Assembly: GCF_045446075.1 (NCBI RefSeq) | Contig: NZ_JBJJBQ010000003.1 | Span: forward strand, 186,001 to 250,000 | Length of the DNA stretch: 64,000 bases | Source of the DNA: Flavisericum labens | GTDB lineage: Bacteria; Bacteroidota; Bacteroidia; Flavobacteriales; Flavobacteriaceae | Direction: 5' to 3' | Part shown: one piece after another, positions 1 through 8,148 of the stretch | Numbering within the stretch: the stretch's first letter is position 1 | How the letters are laid out: every line of letters begins with the position of its first letter | Notes under the pieces: generated by a model | Databases searched by the model: none | Seen by the model: only the letters and a program-made list of their open reading frames with translations | What the model was told of the DNA's origin: nothing | Made by a program: the position numbers and the translations under genes

Positions 1-744
1 AGTTTCCCAAAGGAGACGTAAAGCTCTTAATTTCGCAATCTCGAAAAAATAATTGGTACCAACGGAAACATTAAAAGTTGCTTTTATGTTCTCGACGGAA
101 CTTTTGTTTTGGTTTTCAAAATGGTTTAAATATTCATTGGCATGGGCCAATCCGTAAGCTAACTGCTGAACCATGTTGGCTCCGGTATTTTGGTAAAGTG
201 CCATGTCGACGGAAAACGATTTTGTGGTTTTTACAATGTTCCCGAATTCTTGAAAATCATGGTTTAAGTTTTTGAAGAAGTTGCCTGTTTTGGTCAAATT
301 ACCGATAATGTCGGTATGGATTTTTGCTTTCTCTGGAAGTTTTTTGATAAAGGCTTCCGATAGAAAAAGCGGTTTAAAATGAATTTGAATATGGTTTAAG
401 TCGATGTTTTTAATAACATTTTTTACAGAAATATCTTCAGAAGGGATTATAAATAGAATACTTTCAGCACCGCCTTCAATAGAATGAATGGCGTTTAAAT
501 TCGATTTTTCAACATCGGCAACATAAATAGACTGACAGATGTTCCATTTTGAGGCTTTAGTGTTAGAAATTTCAGGAAGCGCAACAAAATCATCTGCATG
601 GTAGAATGGCTTAACATCAATGCCCTCATTCGATTTCCAAATGAGCGTGTCGTTGTAGTTGGCTCCTTGTAAATCGTACTGTATTTTTTGCTTCCACTGT
701 TTGGCAGAAACTTTGTTAAACTCGCTAAATAGCGATTTACTCAT
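1..744 (-). CDS. mutA: Methylmalonyl-CoA mutase small (beta) subunit, partial
   Basis: The gene starts with ATG at 744 and reads leftward out of the window, so about 248 N-terminal residues are visible. It opens MSKSLFSEFNKVSAKQWKQK and near the window edge carries NYFFEIAKLRALRLLW, a typical stretch of the small subunit of methylmalonyl-CoA mutase. The enzyme interconverts succinyl-CoA and (R)-methylmalonyl-CoA; the small subunit does not hold the B12 domain itself. The start overlaps the 3' end of the FtsB-like gene by 8 bases, so the two are probably co-transcribed with udk. The large subunit mutB would be expected just outside the window; that is inference. Confidence 0.85.
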   Translation of the reverse strand, partial: MSKSLFSEFNKVSAKQWKQKIQYDLQGANYNDTLIWKSNEGIDVKPFYHADDFVALPEISNTKASKWNICQSIYVADVEKSNLNAIHSIEGGAESILFIIPSEDISVKNVIKNIDLNHIQIHFKPLFLSEAFIKKLPEKAKIHTDIIGNLTKTGNFFKNLNHDFQEFGNIVKTTKSFSVDMALYQNTGANMVQQLAYGLAHANEYLNHFENQNKSSVENIKATFNVSVGTNYFFEIAKLRALRLLWET

Positions 745-1060
745 TATCCTCGGTTTTTAAACTGTCTTCGTATTCTATGATATAAATTTCTTCGTTGTCG
801 CGTTTCATGTAGTATTCTTCGCGAGCAAATTTTTCTAAGCCATCTTCCGTGCTTAATTTTTCTAAGTCGGCTTTATCTTTTTCTATTTCCTTTTTATAAT
901 ACTCTTTTTCATTTTCCAAGTCTTCAATTTCGGTGTTGAGTTCATGATGAATTAGCCATGAATTGGCATCAAAAAAGAACATCCAAACAGCAAACAATAC
1001 TAAAATAAGCAGAAAAATATTTTTAAACGGTTTTAAATATTTATTGTTTTTAAGGCTCAT
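737..1060 (-). CDS. FtsB/DivIC-family septum formation initiator
   Basis: This 107-residue protein has a short cytoplasmic N-terminus, one membrane segment at about residues 14-31, and then a charged coiled coil at about residues 38-72. That is the architecture of FtsB/DivIC, bitopic divisome proteins that join FtsL and FtsQ at the septum. The sequence identity is weak, as usual for this family, so the call rests on size, topology and coiled coil. It lies 2 bases downstream of udk and overlaps mutA by 8 bases, an order I recognise from other Flavobacteriaceae. A dedicated symbol is not given because FtsB and DivIC cannot be told apart by eye. Confidence 0.82.
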   Translation of the reverse strand: MSLKNNKYLKPFKNIFLLILVLFAVWMFFFDANSWLIHHELNTEIEDLENEKEYYKKEIEKDKADLEKLSTEDGLEKFAREEYYMKRDNEEIYIIEYEDSLKTEDNE

Positions 1061-1062
1061 GA

Positions 1063-1668
1063 TTATAGCTTTTGGGTGATTATAGTTCTAACAATATCAA
1101 TAGCCACGTTGTTGTATTTATTGTTAGGTATAATGATATCGGCATATTCTTTCATAGGTTCAATAAATTCATCGTGCATAGGTTTTAGCGTAGTTTGGTA
1201 ACGAGTTAGAACTTCGTCTAAATCTCTGCCACGTTCCGAAATATCACGTTTTAAACGTCTAATTAAACGTTCGTCGCTATCGGCATGCACAAATATTTTA
1301 ATGTCGAACATATCTCTCAATTCAGGATTGGTAAGAATTAAAATGCCTTCAACAATCATCACTTTCCTGGGATGGGTTAAAATAGTGTCGTAAGTTCTGT
1401 TGTGCTTAACAAACGAATATACGGGTTGGTTTATAGGGTTGTTTTTTTTTAGCTCCTTTAAATGAGACGCCAACAGGTCGAAATCTATTGATTTTGGGTG
1501 GTCAAAATTAATTTTCACCCGCTCGTCATAACTTAAATGCGTGGTGTCTTTATAATAGGAATCTTGCGAAAGAATACCAACTTCACCTTCTTTAAGTTCG
1601 TTAAGTATTTGATTGACCACCGTGGTTTTGCCACAGCCCGTGCCACCTGCAATTCCAATAATGAGCAT
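1063..1668 (-). CDS. udk: Uridine kinase
   Basis: The 201-residue protein is a P-loop NTPase of the uridine kinase/phosphoribulokinase family. Walker A is GGTGCGKT at residues 8-15, directly after the first strand. The later QDSYYKD and NFDHP stretches are family motifs for nucleoside binding. The enzyme phosphorylates uridine and cytidine to UMP and CMP in the cytoplasm, the pyrimidine salvage step. The length is usual for bacterial Udk. It is the first gene of a leftward run udk-ftsB-mutA. The start ATG lies just inside the left flank of the palindromic element at 1698-1859. Confidence 0.95.
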   Translation of the reverse strand: MLIIGIAGGTGCGKTTVVNQILNELKEGEVGILSQDSYYKDTTHLSYDERVKINFDHPKSIDFDLLASHLKELKKNNPINQPVYSFVKHNRTYDTILTHPRKVMIVEGILILTNPELRDMFDIKIFVHADSDERLIRRLKRDISERGRDLDEVLTRYQTTLKPMHDEFIEPMKEYADIIIPNNKYNNVAIDIVRTIITQKL

Positions 1669-1697
1669 GATTTTTGCTTTTTACAAAGTTAGTTAAA

Positions 1698-1859
1698 TGA
1701 ACTCATATTGACTTTTTCTATTTCCTAAAAAATGGCTTAAATTTACCCAGATTTCTTTTCTTTTCTTAACCGTAGCCATGCTATGCCTTTCAAAAAGAGC
1801 CTCATCTGGAAAAATTTAATCTCATTTTCGGTAAAACATAAAAAGTCAATATGAGTTCA
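1698..1859. repeat. Palindromic MITE-like intergenic element with 20-bp terminal inverted repeats
   Basis: Bases 1698-1717 (beginning TGAACTCATATT) are the exact reverse complement of 1840-1859. The interior also folds on itself: CCAGAT at 1749-1754 faces ATCTGG at 1804-1809, with partly complementary flanks, and the centre is TAGC-CAT-GCTA at 1773-1783. The symmetry centre of the inner hairpin and that of the outer arms coincide at about 1778, so the whole unit of 162 bases is one imperfect palindrome. No open reading frame fills it. It sits between the cytochrome c 3' end and the udk 5' end. It could be a non-autonomous mobile element or a repeat processed into a long RNA hairpin; copy number cannot be judged here. 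Confidence 0.7.
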
Positions 1860-1889
1860 ATGAAAAAATCATAACGATTGAAACCTGAT

Positions 1890-2306
1890 TTATTTTTTGA
1901 TTTTAGCAACTTCCTCCTCAGTAACCATTTTTTCGTTTTTATTGCCCCAACTATTGGTGATGTAATTCATAACGTCAGCTACTTCGTCATTACCTAAGCC
2001 CATGGGAGCCATAAAGCCGTTATACTTTTGGCCGTTTACCACAATTTCGCCTTTCTGCCCAAATTTAATGCCTTTAATACTGGCAGTTCGGTTGTTCATT
2101 AAATAGTCTGATTTTGCTAAAGGCGGATAGGTTTTTCTAACACCTTCTCCTGAAGGAAGGTGGCAACTCACGCAAAAATCTTGATAAATATCACTTCCGC
2201 GCTCCATACTTTCTTCTAAAGGGGTGGTTTGCCAATATGCATTTTTTTCATCCTCAACTTTAGATATAAATGATAAAATTGCAAAACAGATAATAATGAT
2301 TTTCAT
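1890..2306 (-). CDS. Small c-type cytochrome
   Basis: The 138-residue protein has an N-terminal signal segment (about residues 1-16) and one haem c attachment site CVSCH at residues 45-49, followed by the SGEGV and YPPL features of class I cytochromes c. A methionine-rich stretch near residues 97-101 (FMAPMG) can supply the sixth haem ligand. It should act in the periplasm as an electron carrier. It follows the PQQ-type sugar dehydrogenase by 10 bases on the same strand, so it is the likely electron acceptor of that enzyme. The coupling is inferred from gene order. Confidence 0.9.
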   Translation of the reverse strand: MKIIIICFAILSFISKVEDEKNAYWQTTPLEESMERGSDIYQDFCVSCHLPSGEGVRKTYPPLAKSDYLMNNRTASIKGIKFGQKGEIVVNGQKYNGFMAPMGLGNDEVADVMNYITNSWGNKNEKMVTEEEVAKIKK

Positions 2307-2316
2307 TTTGTAGGTT

Positions 2317-3447
2317 TTATTTTTTAGGAATTATTTTAAAAATGCCTTGGCCTTCAACGCCTATGTAAATATAACCATCTGGTGCTTGAACAACGTTTCT
2401 CAGCCTTCCAATGCCTTCAAATAGTTTTTCGCGTTTTGTTACTTTGTTGTTTTCTATTACCAAACGCTCTAAATATTCAAACTTTAAAGCACCCACAAGC
2501 GCGTTGCCTTTCCATTCAGGGTATTTTTCAGAAGATACAATGGTCATTCCGCTAGGAGCGATAGATGGCACCCAATAAAACAAAGGTTGTTCCATGCCTT
2601 CTTTTTCGGTAATTTCAGTAAAGGTTGTGCCACTGTAATTAATACCATATGAAATTACTGGCCAGCCATAGTTTTTTCCTTTTTCAACAATATTGATTTC
2701 GTCTCCACCTCTGGGCCCATGTTCGTTTACCCAAATTTGTCCCGTAAATGGATTTTTTACCATGCCTTGAGGATTGCGGTGCCCATAGCTAAAAATGGCC
2801 TTTTTAGCACCTTGGGTGTTAACATAGGGATTGTCATTGGGAATGCTTCCGTCGTCATTCAATCTGTATATTTTGCCGCAATCTCGCATTATATCCTGAG
2901 GGTTTACATCTCTGTTTCCACGATCTCCAACTGAAAAGTAGAGGTAGCCATCATTGTCAAATGCTATGCGCGACCCCCAATGTTGTCCTTTTTTAGAGTT
3001 AGGTACTGCTTTATAAAGTAGCTGCTTTTCAATTAATTTGTTGTCCTTTAATTTGGCACGCATAATAGCAGTGTTGCCGCCGTCACCTTCGCCTTTAGCT
3101 GAACCAAAGGTGATGTAAATCCATCCGTTATTTTCGTAATCTGGATGGGTTTTTATATCCATTAGGCCACCTTGTCCGCGTACATAAACATCTGGAGCAC
3201 CTTCAATATTTGTTTTGTTTCCGTCTTTAAAGAGGATGATTTCACCTGTTTTTTCGGTAATGAGCATGCTTCCGTCAGGTAAAAACGTCATGCCCCACGG
3301 AATCATCAAATCCGGAACAATCAATTGGGTGGTGTACTCTAAATTTTGTGGTTCCTCTGCTTTAACGCTTGACTCTTTCTGTTGCCCACAGGCCGAAATC
3401 GCTATAAGTATTAATACAAAAAGGGAATTTAAATTCTTCATGTTCAT
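2317..3447 (-). CDS. PQQ-dependent sugar dehydrogenase, lipoprotein
   Basis: The 376-residue protein belongs to the soluble glucose/sorbosone dehydrogenase beta-propeller family. A lipobox ends at Cys20 (ISAC), so it is lipid-anchored. Family signatures are visible: GQGGLMDI at 91-98, a histidine in GQHWGSR at 154-160 and an arginine in YGHRNPQG at 221-228, matching the catalytic His and Arg of soluble glucose dehydrogenase. It should oxidise aldose-type sugars with PQQ and pass electrons to a cytochrome. It sits between the TonB receptor and the cytochrome c, with gaps of 21 and 10 bases, an evident operon. Substrate is unknown. No PQQ biosynthesis genes are in the window. Confidence 0.9.
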   Translation of the reverse strand: MNMKNLNSLFVLILIAISACGQQKESSVKAEEPQNLEYTTQLIVPDLMIPWGMTFLPDGSMLITEKTGEIILFKDGNKTNIEGAPDVYVRGQGGLMDIKTHPDYENNGWIYITFGSAKGEGDGGNTAIMRAKLKDNKLIEKQLLYKAVPNSKKGQHWGSRIAFDNDGYLYFSVGDRGNRDVNPQDIMRDCGKIYRLNDDGSIPNDNPYVNTQGAKKAIFSYGHRNPQGMVKNPFTGQIWVNEHGPRGGDEINIVEKGKNYGWPVISYGINYSGTTFTEITEKEGMEQPLFYWVPSIAPSGMTIVSSEKYPEWKGNALVGALKFEYLERLVIENNKVTKREKLFEGIGRLRNVVQAPDGYIYIGVEGQGIFKIIPKK

Positions 3448-3468
3448 CTTGTTTGTTTTAACATTTCC

Positions 3469-5769
3469 TTAAAATAAGTAATTTACATTAAAACCAGCGT
3501 AAAAATTTAAGGGATTACCTGGATAAAAATAGCGAGGGGCATTACCTCCAAAACTTGATGCGTTAATTAAAATTTGAGACGCATAGACCGTATCAAATAT
3601 ATTGTTTAAACCGAAAAAGGCATTTAACTTTAGGTTTTTATTAAGATTTGTACTGTAGCCCAATTTGAGATTGGTTAAGCTGTACATGTCGGAATAGAGT
3701 AGGTTGCCATCCGTAATGGGCATTTTTCCAACTTGTTGAAAATTAACGTTTCCATACAAGCCTATTTTAGAGTTAACATCAATCCCTAGGTTAAATACAT
3801 GCGATGGAACCCCAGTTAAATCATTGCCAGAGAAATCGTTATTACCATCTATAAAATCTTTAAAAGTAAAATGGTTCCATGTTAAATTAGAGAATATGTT
3901 TATAGAAATACGTTTGCTGCCTTTAATTAAATATTCTGCGGATGTTTCCAGTCCGTCGTGCTGTGTTTTTCCGGCATTAACGCCTATAAACTGATCTTGA
4001 CTCGTTCTTCTGGAAACTAAAAGATTTTTAATGTTTAAACGAAACACAGATAGACTGTAACGAAATCGTTCGTTTAATGCGCTGCCTCGCGAACCTATTT
4101 CGAAGTTCCAACCTGTTTCTGGTTTTATATCGGGGTTAATTTGGCCGTCTGGAAGCAATGTTTCGTTCAGTGAGATTGGAGAAAAGCCGTGATTAATATT
4201 ACCGAAAATATTTGCGTTTTTTGATATAATATAAGAAACGCCAAATTTTGGCGAAACAATATTTTTAAATTCAAATCTTCCTGACTGGTCTGCGTTTGTA
4301 TCTGATACCGGGAAATTATCAGATAATCGATATCCCGTTTTGTTGAGGTTAATGCCAGTTGATAATGTGGTTTTTTCAGAAAGCTGGAAATTAACTTCGG
4401 CAAACGCATTATAGTTATACCGCTTTTCTTTGAAGTTTGATAGTTGGTTGCCAGCTACGCTTCCTGTTCCTTCAGGGAAATTTTTATATAAATTTTCAAA
4501 CGTCTCATAGTTGTATGAATCCCTAAAAAGTTCTCCACCCAATGAATAATTTACTTTTTTATTGAATAATTTTGTACGCCCCACGAATCGACTTCGCAGT
4601 CCGTAGGCTAGGGTTTCCTCTTTCAAAATATTGAATGGTCTGGGTTCGTAAGCGTTTCTGAAGGATAGAAAAACACTAGAGATTAAGTCTGTATTTTCAT
4701 TTAAATTATGGTTCCAAGAAACGCCAAAAACACCCCTTTTTGAGTCTTCAAAACCCTTTGCATTTTTCCAATTTGTGTCTGCCATTTCTGGAGCGTTCAA
4801 ATATGTGGTTTCGTTTATTGAACTCGGAATAAATGCCTTTAAATCAATATAACTGGCTAAAACCGATATTTCGTTTTTTAAGTTAATATTGTGATTCGAG
4901 TTTAGTGTTACGGTTTGCCTGTTATATTGATTGTTTTCTCTAAATCCATTACTTTGTGTGGTACTGCGTGTTAGGTATAAGTTGTTTTTATCCTGTCCGT
5001 AATTTAATGTCGTTACACTTTTTAACAAGCCAAAAGAGCCGGTAGTGAGTTCAGAACTTATTGCCGATTGGTTTACTACGGACTGTTTGGGAACCAAGGT
5101 AATCGTGCCGCCCAAACCGGCGCCATAAATGGTAGAAATAGAACCTTTAATTATTTCAATTTTGCCTATTGATGCTAGTTCAAAGTCTTCAATATTGGTT
5201 TCGCCACTGCCGTTTGTTAAGGGGATATCCTTAAAATAGGCCCTGATTTTTGAGGTGCCAAACAGGTTTCTAGACCCAATTCCGCGAATGGTTACTCTAT
5301 TGGTGTTAAGTGCACCGCTTTGCATGAATACTCCTGGAACACGGTTTAGGCTTTGAGTAAAATTAATATGGTTTGCACGTTCAATATCTTTATTTGAAAC
5401 AATATTTACAGTCGCAGGCGTCCTTTTTAAAATAGAAGAAGTTGTACTGGTGGTTATTACTACTTCATTTAATTGTGAGGGGTTTTTTTGCAAATGAATA
5501 ATTAAATCCTTTCTATATTTTAAAGTTAATGTGCTTTCTAAATAACCTTCTTTTTTAAATAGAAAGACTCCTTCAGCAGCAACTTCAAAATATCCGTGTT
5601 GATTGGAATTTATTGTGTCATTGGTTTTAACGTTTATGACAATCACATTGGCCAAAGGTTCTTTGGTCTGGCTGTCGATAGTCTTGCCCGTTAGTTTTAT
5701 TTGTCCAAGGGATAATGAGCTACATCCAATATATATAAAAAAAGAGAGGTGAAGTTTGGTAAAATGCAC
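3469..5769 (-). CDS. TonB-dependent outer-membrane receptor
   Basis: The 766-residue protein has a signal peptide, a carboxypeptidase-like regulatory domain at about 24-95, a plug domain at about 105-225 (GIGSRNLFGTSKIRAYFKDI, then the GSISTIYGAG stretch), and a long beta-barrel ending in a C-terminal phenylalanine. It resembles FecA/siderophore-type receptors more than SusC, being shorter than SusC and lacking a SusD partner. It is first in a leftward operon with the PQQ sugar dehydrogenase and cytochrome c, so imported PQQ, a sugar or a metal are all possible ligands. The ligand cannot be read from sequence. Confidence 0.92.
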   Translation of the reverse strand: MHFTKLHLSFFIYIGCSSLSLGQIKLTGKTIDSQTKEPLANVIVINVKTNDTINSNQHGYFEVAAEGVFLFKKEGYLESTLTLKYRKDLIIHLQKNPSQLNEVVITTSTTSSILKRTPATVNIVSNKDIERANHINFTQSLNRVPGVFMQSGALNTNRVTIRGIGSRNLFGTSKIRAYFKDIPLTNGSGETNIEDFELASIGKIEIIKGSISTIYGAGLGGTITLVPKQSVVNQSAISSELTTGSFGLLKSVTTLNYGQDKNNLYLTRSTTQSNGFRENNQYNRQTVTLNSNHNINLKNEISVLASYIDLKAFIPSSINETTYLNAPEMADTNWKNAKGFEDSKRGVFGVSWNHNLNENTDLISSVFLSFRNAYEPRPFNILKEETLAYGLRSRFVGRTKLFNKKVNYSLGGELFRDSYNYETFENLYKNFPEGTGSVAGNQLSNFKEKRYNYNAFAEVNFQLSEKTTLSTGINLNKTGYRLSDNFPVSDTNADQSGRFEFKNIVSPKFGVSYIISKNANIFGNINHGFSPISLNETLLPDGQINPDIKPETGWNFEIGSRGSALNERFRYSLSVFRLNIKNLLVSRRTSQDQFIGVNAGKTQHDGLETSAEYLIKGSKRISINIFSNLTWNHFTFKDFIDGNNDFSGNDLTGVPSHVFNLGIDVNSKIGLYGNVNFQQVGKMPITDGNLLYSDMYSLTNLKLGYSTNLNKNLKLNAFFGLNNIFDTVYASQILINASSFGGNAPRYFYPGNPLNFYAGFNVNYLF

Positions 5770-5878
5770 GTTTTGTATTGAGTTTTTTTATTAAAGTAAA
5801 AGTATAACAAATAAATAATTCGATTGTGTTTGAAATTATTTTTTTTCAAAAACATCCTTTAGGATAAATAAAAAAAAG

Positions 5879-5886
5879 TATATTTG
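5879..5886 (+). promoter_or_regulatory. Bacteroidota-type promoter element of tRNA-Pro(TGG)
   Basis: TATATTTG matches the TAnnTTTG consensus of the Bacteroidota primary sigma factor and ends 22 bases before the tRNA. No clear -33 TTTG is visible. Confidence 0.65.
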
Positions 5887-5908
5887 CACCCCGTTAAGAT
5901 AATCAATT

Positions 5909-5983
5909 CGGGGTGTAGCGTAGCCCGGTTATCGCGCCGCGTTTGGGACGCGGAGGTCGCAGGTTCGAATCCTGCCACCCCGA
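5909..5983 (+). tRNA. tRNA-Pro(TGG)
   Basis: The acceptor arms CGGGGTG (5909-5915) and CACCCCG (5976-5982) pair fully, followed by discriminator A. The anticodon stem CCGCG/CGCGG encloses the loop TTTGGGA, giving anticodon TGG. The T arm contains GGTTCGAAT. The 3' CCA is not encoded. It is followed directly by a strong terminator. Confidence 0.97.
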
Positions 5984-5996
5984 CAAAAAATCAACT

Positions 5997-6034
5997 AAAA
6001 CCTTTTGAACTTTGTTCAAAAGGTTTTTTTTTTT
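5997..6034 (+). terminator. Rho-independent terminator after tRNA-Pro
   Basis: A 14-bp perfect stem (5997-6010 with 6014-6027) closes a TTT loop and runs into a long T tract, starting 14 bases after the tRNA. Confidence 0.9.
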
Positions 6035-6114
6035 GAAGTAATTTGAAATACCAACCCAAACAAGTTTTCTCGTAATATGTGGTTTTCTGTTAAAACATAT
6101 TATTAAAGTTTATA

Positions 6115-6122
6115 TAAATTTG
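6115..6122 (+). promoter_or_regulatory. Promoter -7 element of the uronate operon
   Basis: TAAATTTG lies 32 bases upstream of the mannonate oxidoreductase start and fits TAnnTTTG. The -33 box is not recognisable. Confidence 0.55.
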
Positions 6123-6154
6123 TTTATTATTAAAACAAACCAAAATATTCAAAA

Positions 6155-6967
6155 ATGAATTTATTTGATTTAAAAGATAAAGTTGTACTTGTTACTGGCG
6201 GAGGCGGTGTACTTGGTGGTAGTATGGCAGAGTATCTATTGCAGAACGAGGCCAAGGTAATCATTCTCCATTATAAAGAAAAAACGGTTACAGAAACGGT
6301 TCAAAGAATGTCGGCTATTAGTAATAATGTAGATGGTTTTGTTTGTAATGTTGTTGAGGAGGAGAGCGTTCAGAAAACCTCTGATGCTATTATGGAAAAA
6401 TATGGTCGAATAGATATATTAATAAATGCAGCAGGAGGTAATATGCCTGGGGCTACTGTAGGTCCAGACCAATCATTTTTTGATATGAAAATGGACGATT
6501 TTAAAAAAGTAGTCGATTTGAATCTCTTTGGAAGTATAATCCCGACTATGGTTTTCGGTAAAGTAATGGCTAAGAAAAAGCATGGCATTATAGTCAATAT
6601 TTCGTCTATGGCATCAGACCGAGCCATAACGAGGGTAGCGGGATATTCAGCATCAAAAGCAGCTATAGATAATTATACTAAATGGCTTTCGGTAGAATTA
6701 GCATTAAAATATGGAGATGGATTGCGGGTTAATGCTATTGCTCCAGGTTTTTTCATAGGAAATCAAAACCGGGCCTTACTGCTCAACGAAGACGGAAGCT
6801 ACACCGATAGAGGGAATACCATTATAAGCAACACTCCAATGCAACGATTTGGTGAAGCGGATGAACTACATGGCGCATTACATTTTTTATGCTCAGACGC
6901 GTCAAAATTTGTAACAGGTATTGTTATTCCTATTGATGGTGGTTTTAGTGCCTTTAGTGGCATTTAA
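6155..6967 (+). CDS. SDR-family D-mannonate oxidoreductase (fructuronate reductase)
   Basis: This 270-residue short-chain dehydrogenase has the NAD(P) glycine motif TGGGGVLGG at 14-22, the NAAGG motif at 91-95, a catalytic Ser near 150, and Tyr164/Lys168 in YSASK. SDRs that sit directly before uxuA in Bacteroidota are the D-fructuronate/D-mannonate oxidoreductases of the glucuronate pathway, replacing the long-chain UxuB of enterobacteria. The adjacent mannonate dehydratase starts 18 bases downstream, so the two form an operon and the context supports the call. A related sugar-alcohol dehydrogenase is the main alternative. Confidence 0.82.
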   Translation: MNLFDLKDKVVLVTGGGGVLGGSMAEYLLQNEAKVIILHYKEKTVTETVQRMSAISNNVDGFVCNVVEEESVQKTSDAIMEKYGRIDILINAAGGNMPGATVGPDQSFFDMKMDDFKKVVDLNLFGSIIPTMVFGKVMAKKKHGIIVNISSMASDRAITRVAGYSASKAAIDNYTKWLSVELALKYGDGLRVNAIAPGFFIGNQNRALLLNEDGSYTDRGNTIISNTPMQRFGEADELHGALHFLCSDASKFVTGIVIPIDGGFSAFSGI

Positions 6968-6984
6968 TATTAAATTACAGAAAT

Positions 6985-8142
6985 ATGCAAGAAACATTCA
7001 GATGGTTTGGAGTTACAGATCCAGTTAAATTATCATATATAAAACAAGCGGGGGCAAAGGGAATTGTTACAGCTTTACACCATGTAGCCAATGGTGAAGT
7101 ATGGGAAGTAAATGAAATTCAGAAAGTGAAAGATGAAATTGAATCCCATGGTTTGGAATGGGCCTTTATTGAAAGCATTCCTATTCATGAAAATATAAAG
7201 TTGCGAAAAGGTGATTATTTAGATCGTTTAGAAAACTATAAGCAAAGTTTAAGAAATGTGGCCACTTGCGGTATTAAAAATGTGTGCTACAATTTCATGC
7301 CGGTTTTAGATTGGACGCGTACACAATTATTTTGGAAATTGGCTGATGGAAGCACAGCACTTCGTTTCGATAAGGTTGAAATGGCCGTTTTTGAAAAGTT
7401 TATCATGAAACGCGATGGTGTTGAAAACGCCTATACATCTGAAATTTTAGAATTGGCCGAATCTCGTTTTTCAGAAATGACTGATGAAGAAAAACAACAA
7501 TTGGAAGATAACGTTTTGAAAGGTCTTCCAGGAACGGTTGACGATCTAACCATTCCCGTCTTTAAGGACATGATAGCGCAATACGATAGTTTGTCGCATG
7601 CTGATTTAAAAGCTAATCTATCTTATTTCCTTAATGAAGTCATTCCCGTTTGTGAAGAAAATGGCATTGTAATGGCCATTCATCCTGACGACCCACCAAT
7701 GGATATTATGGGATTACCCAGAATAATAAAATCTGAACAAGATTTGGATGATTTGGTGAATTTTGTTGATAGCCCATCCAACGGAATAACATTTTGCACA
7801 GGGTCTCTCGGAGCCAATGCTGATAACGATTTACCTAATATGATTAGAAAATTTGCCAATCGCATTCACTTTTTGCACTTACGTAATGTAAGACGTGAGG
7901 AAGACGGGAGTTTTTATGAAGATAATCATTTAGAAGGTTCTTCAGATATGTGTGAAATTGTTAAGGCTGTTCTAGAAGTTGAAAAACAACGTGGTGTACA
8001 ATTGCCTATGCGCCCTGATCACGGTCATCAAATGCTAAACGATTTGGAAGACAACCATGCTTATGCGGGCTATACGGCCATAGGGCGGTTGAGGGGTATG
8101 GCAGAAATACGCGGTTTGGCTCTCGCTATTTCTCGAAATTAA
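6985..8142 (+). CDS. uxuA: Mannonate dehydratase
   Basis: The 385-residue protein is a clear UxuA. It opens with a TIM-barrel-type strand carrying WFGVTDPV, and has HPDDPP near residue 233, CTGSLGANADND near 272, HLRNVRR near 297 and RPDHGHQM near 350, which include the His/Cys/Asp metal-site residues of the family. It dehydrates D-mannonate to 2-keto-3-deoxygluconate (KDG) using Mn2+ or Fe2+. KDG would then be phosphorylated by the kinase at 34145-35149. Length is normal. It is the second gene of the rightward operon and converges on the hydroxyacid dehydrogenase only 6 bases downstream. Confidence 0.95.
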   Translation: MQETFRWFGVTDPVKLSYIKQAGAKGIVTALHHVANGEVWEVNEIQKVKDEIESHGLEWAFIESIPIHENIKLRKGDYLDRLENYKQSLRNVATCGIKNVCYNFMPVLDWTRTQLFWKLADGSTALRFDKVEMAVFEKFIMKRDGVENAYTSEILELAESRFSEMTDEEKQQLEDNVLKGLPGTVDDLTIPVFKDMIAQYDSLSHADLKANLSYFLNEVIPVCEENGIVMAIHPDDPPMDIMGLPRIIKSEQDLDDLVNFVDSPSNGITFCTGSLGANADNDLPNMIRKFANRIHFLHLRNVRREEDGSFYEDNHLEGSSDMCEIVKAVLEVEKQRGVQLPMRPDHGHQMLNDLEDNHAYAGYTAIGRLRGMAEIRGLALAISRN

Positions 8143-8148
8143 ATCATT

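Noticed and set aside
5858..5869. Small palindrome ATCCTTTAGGAT between the TonB receptor and tRNA-Pro
   Set aside because: At 12 bases in AT-rich DNA it can occur by chance and lacks supporting sites.
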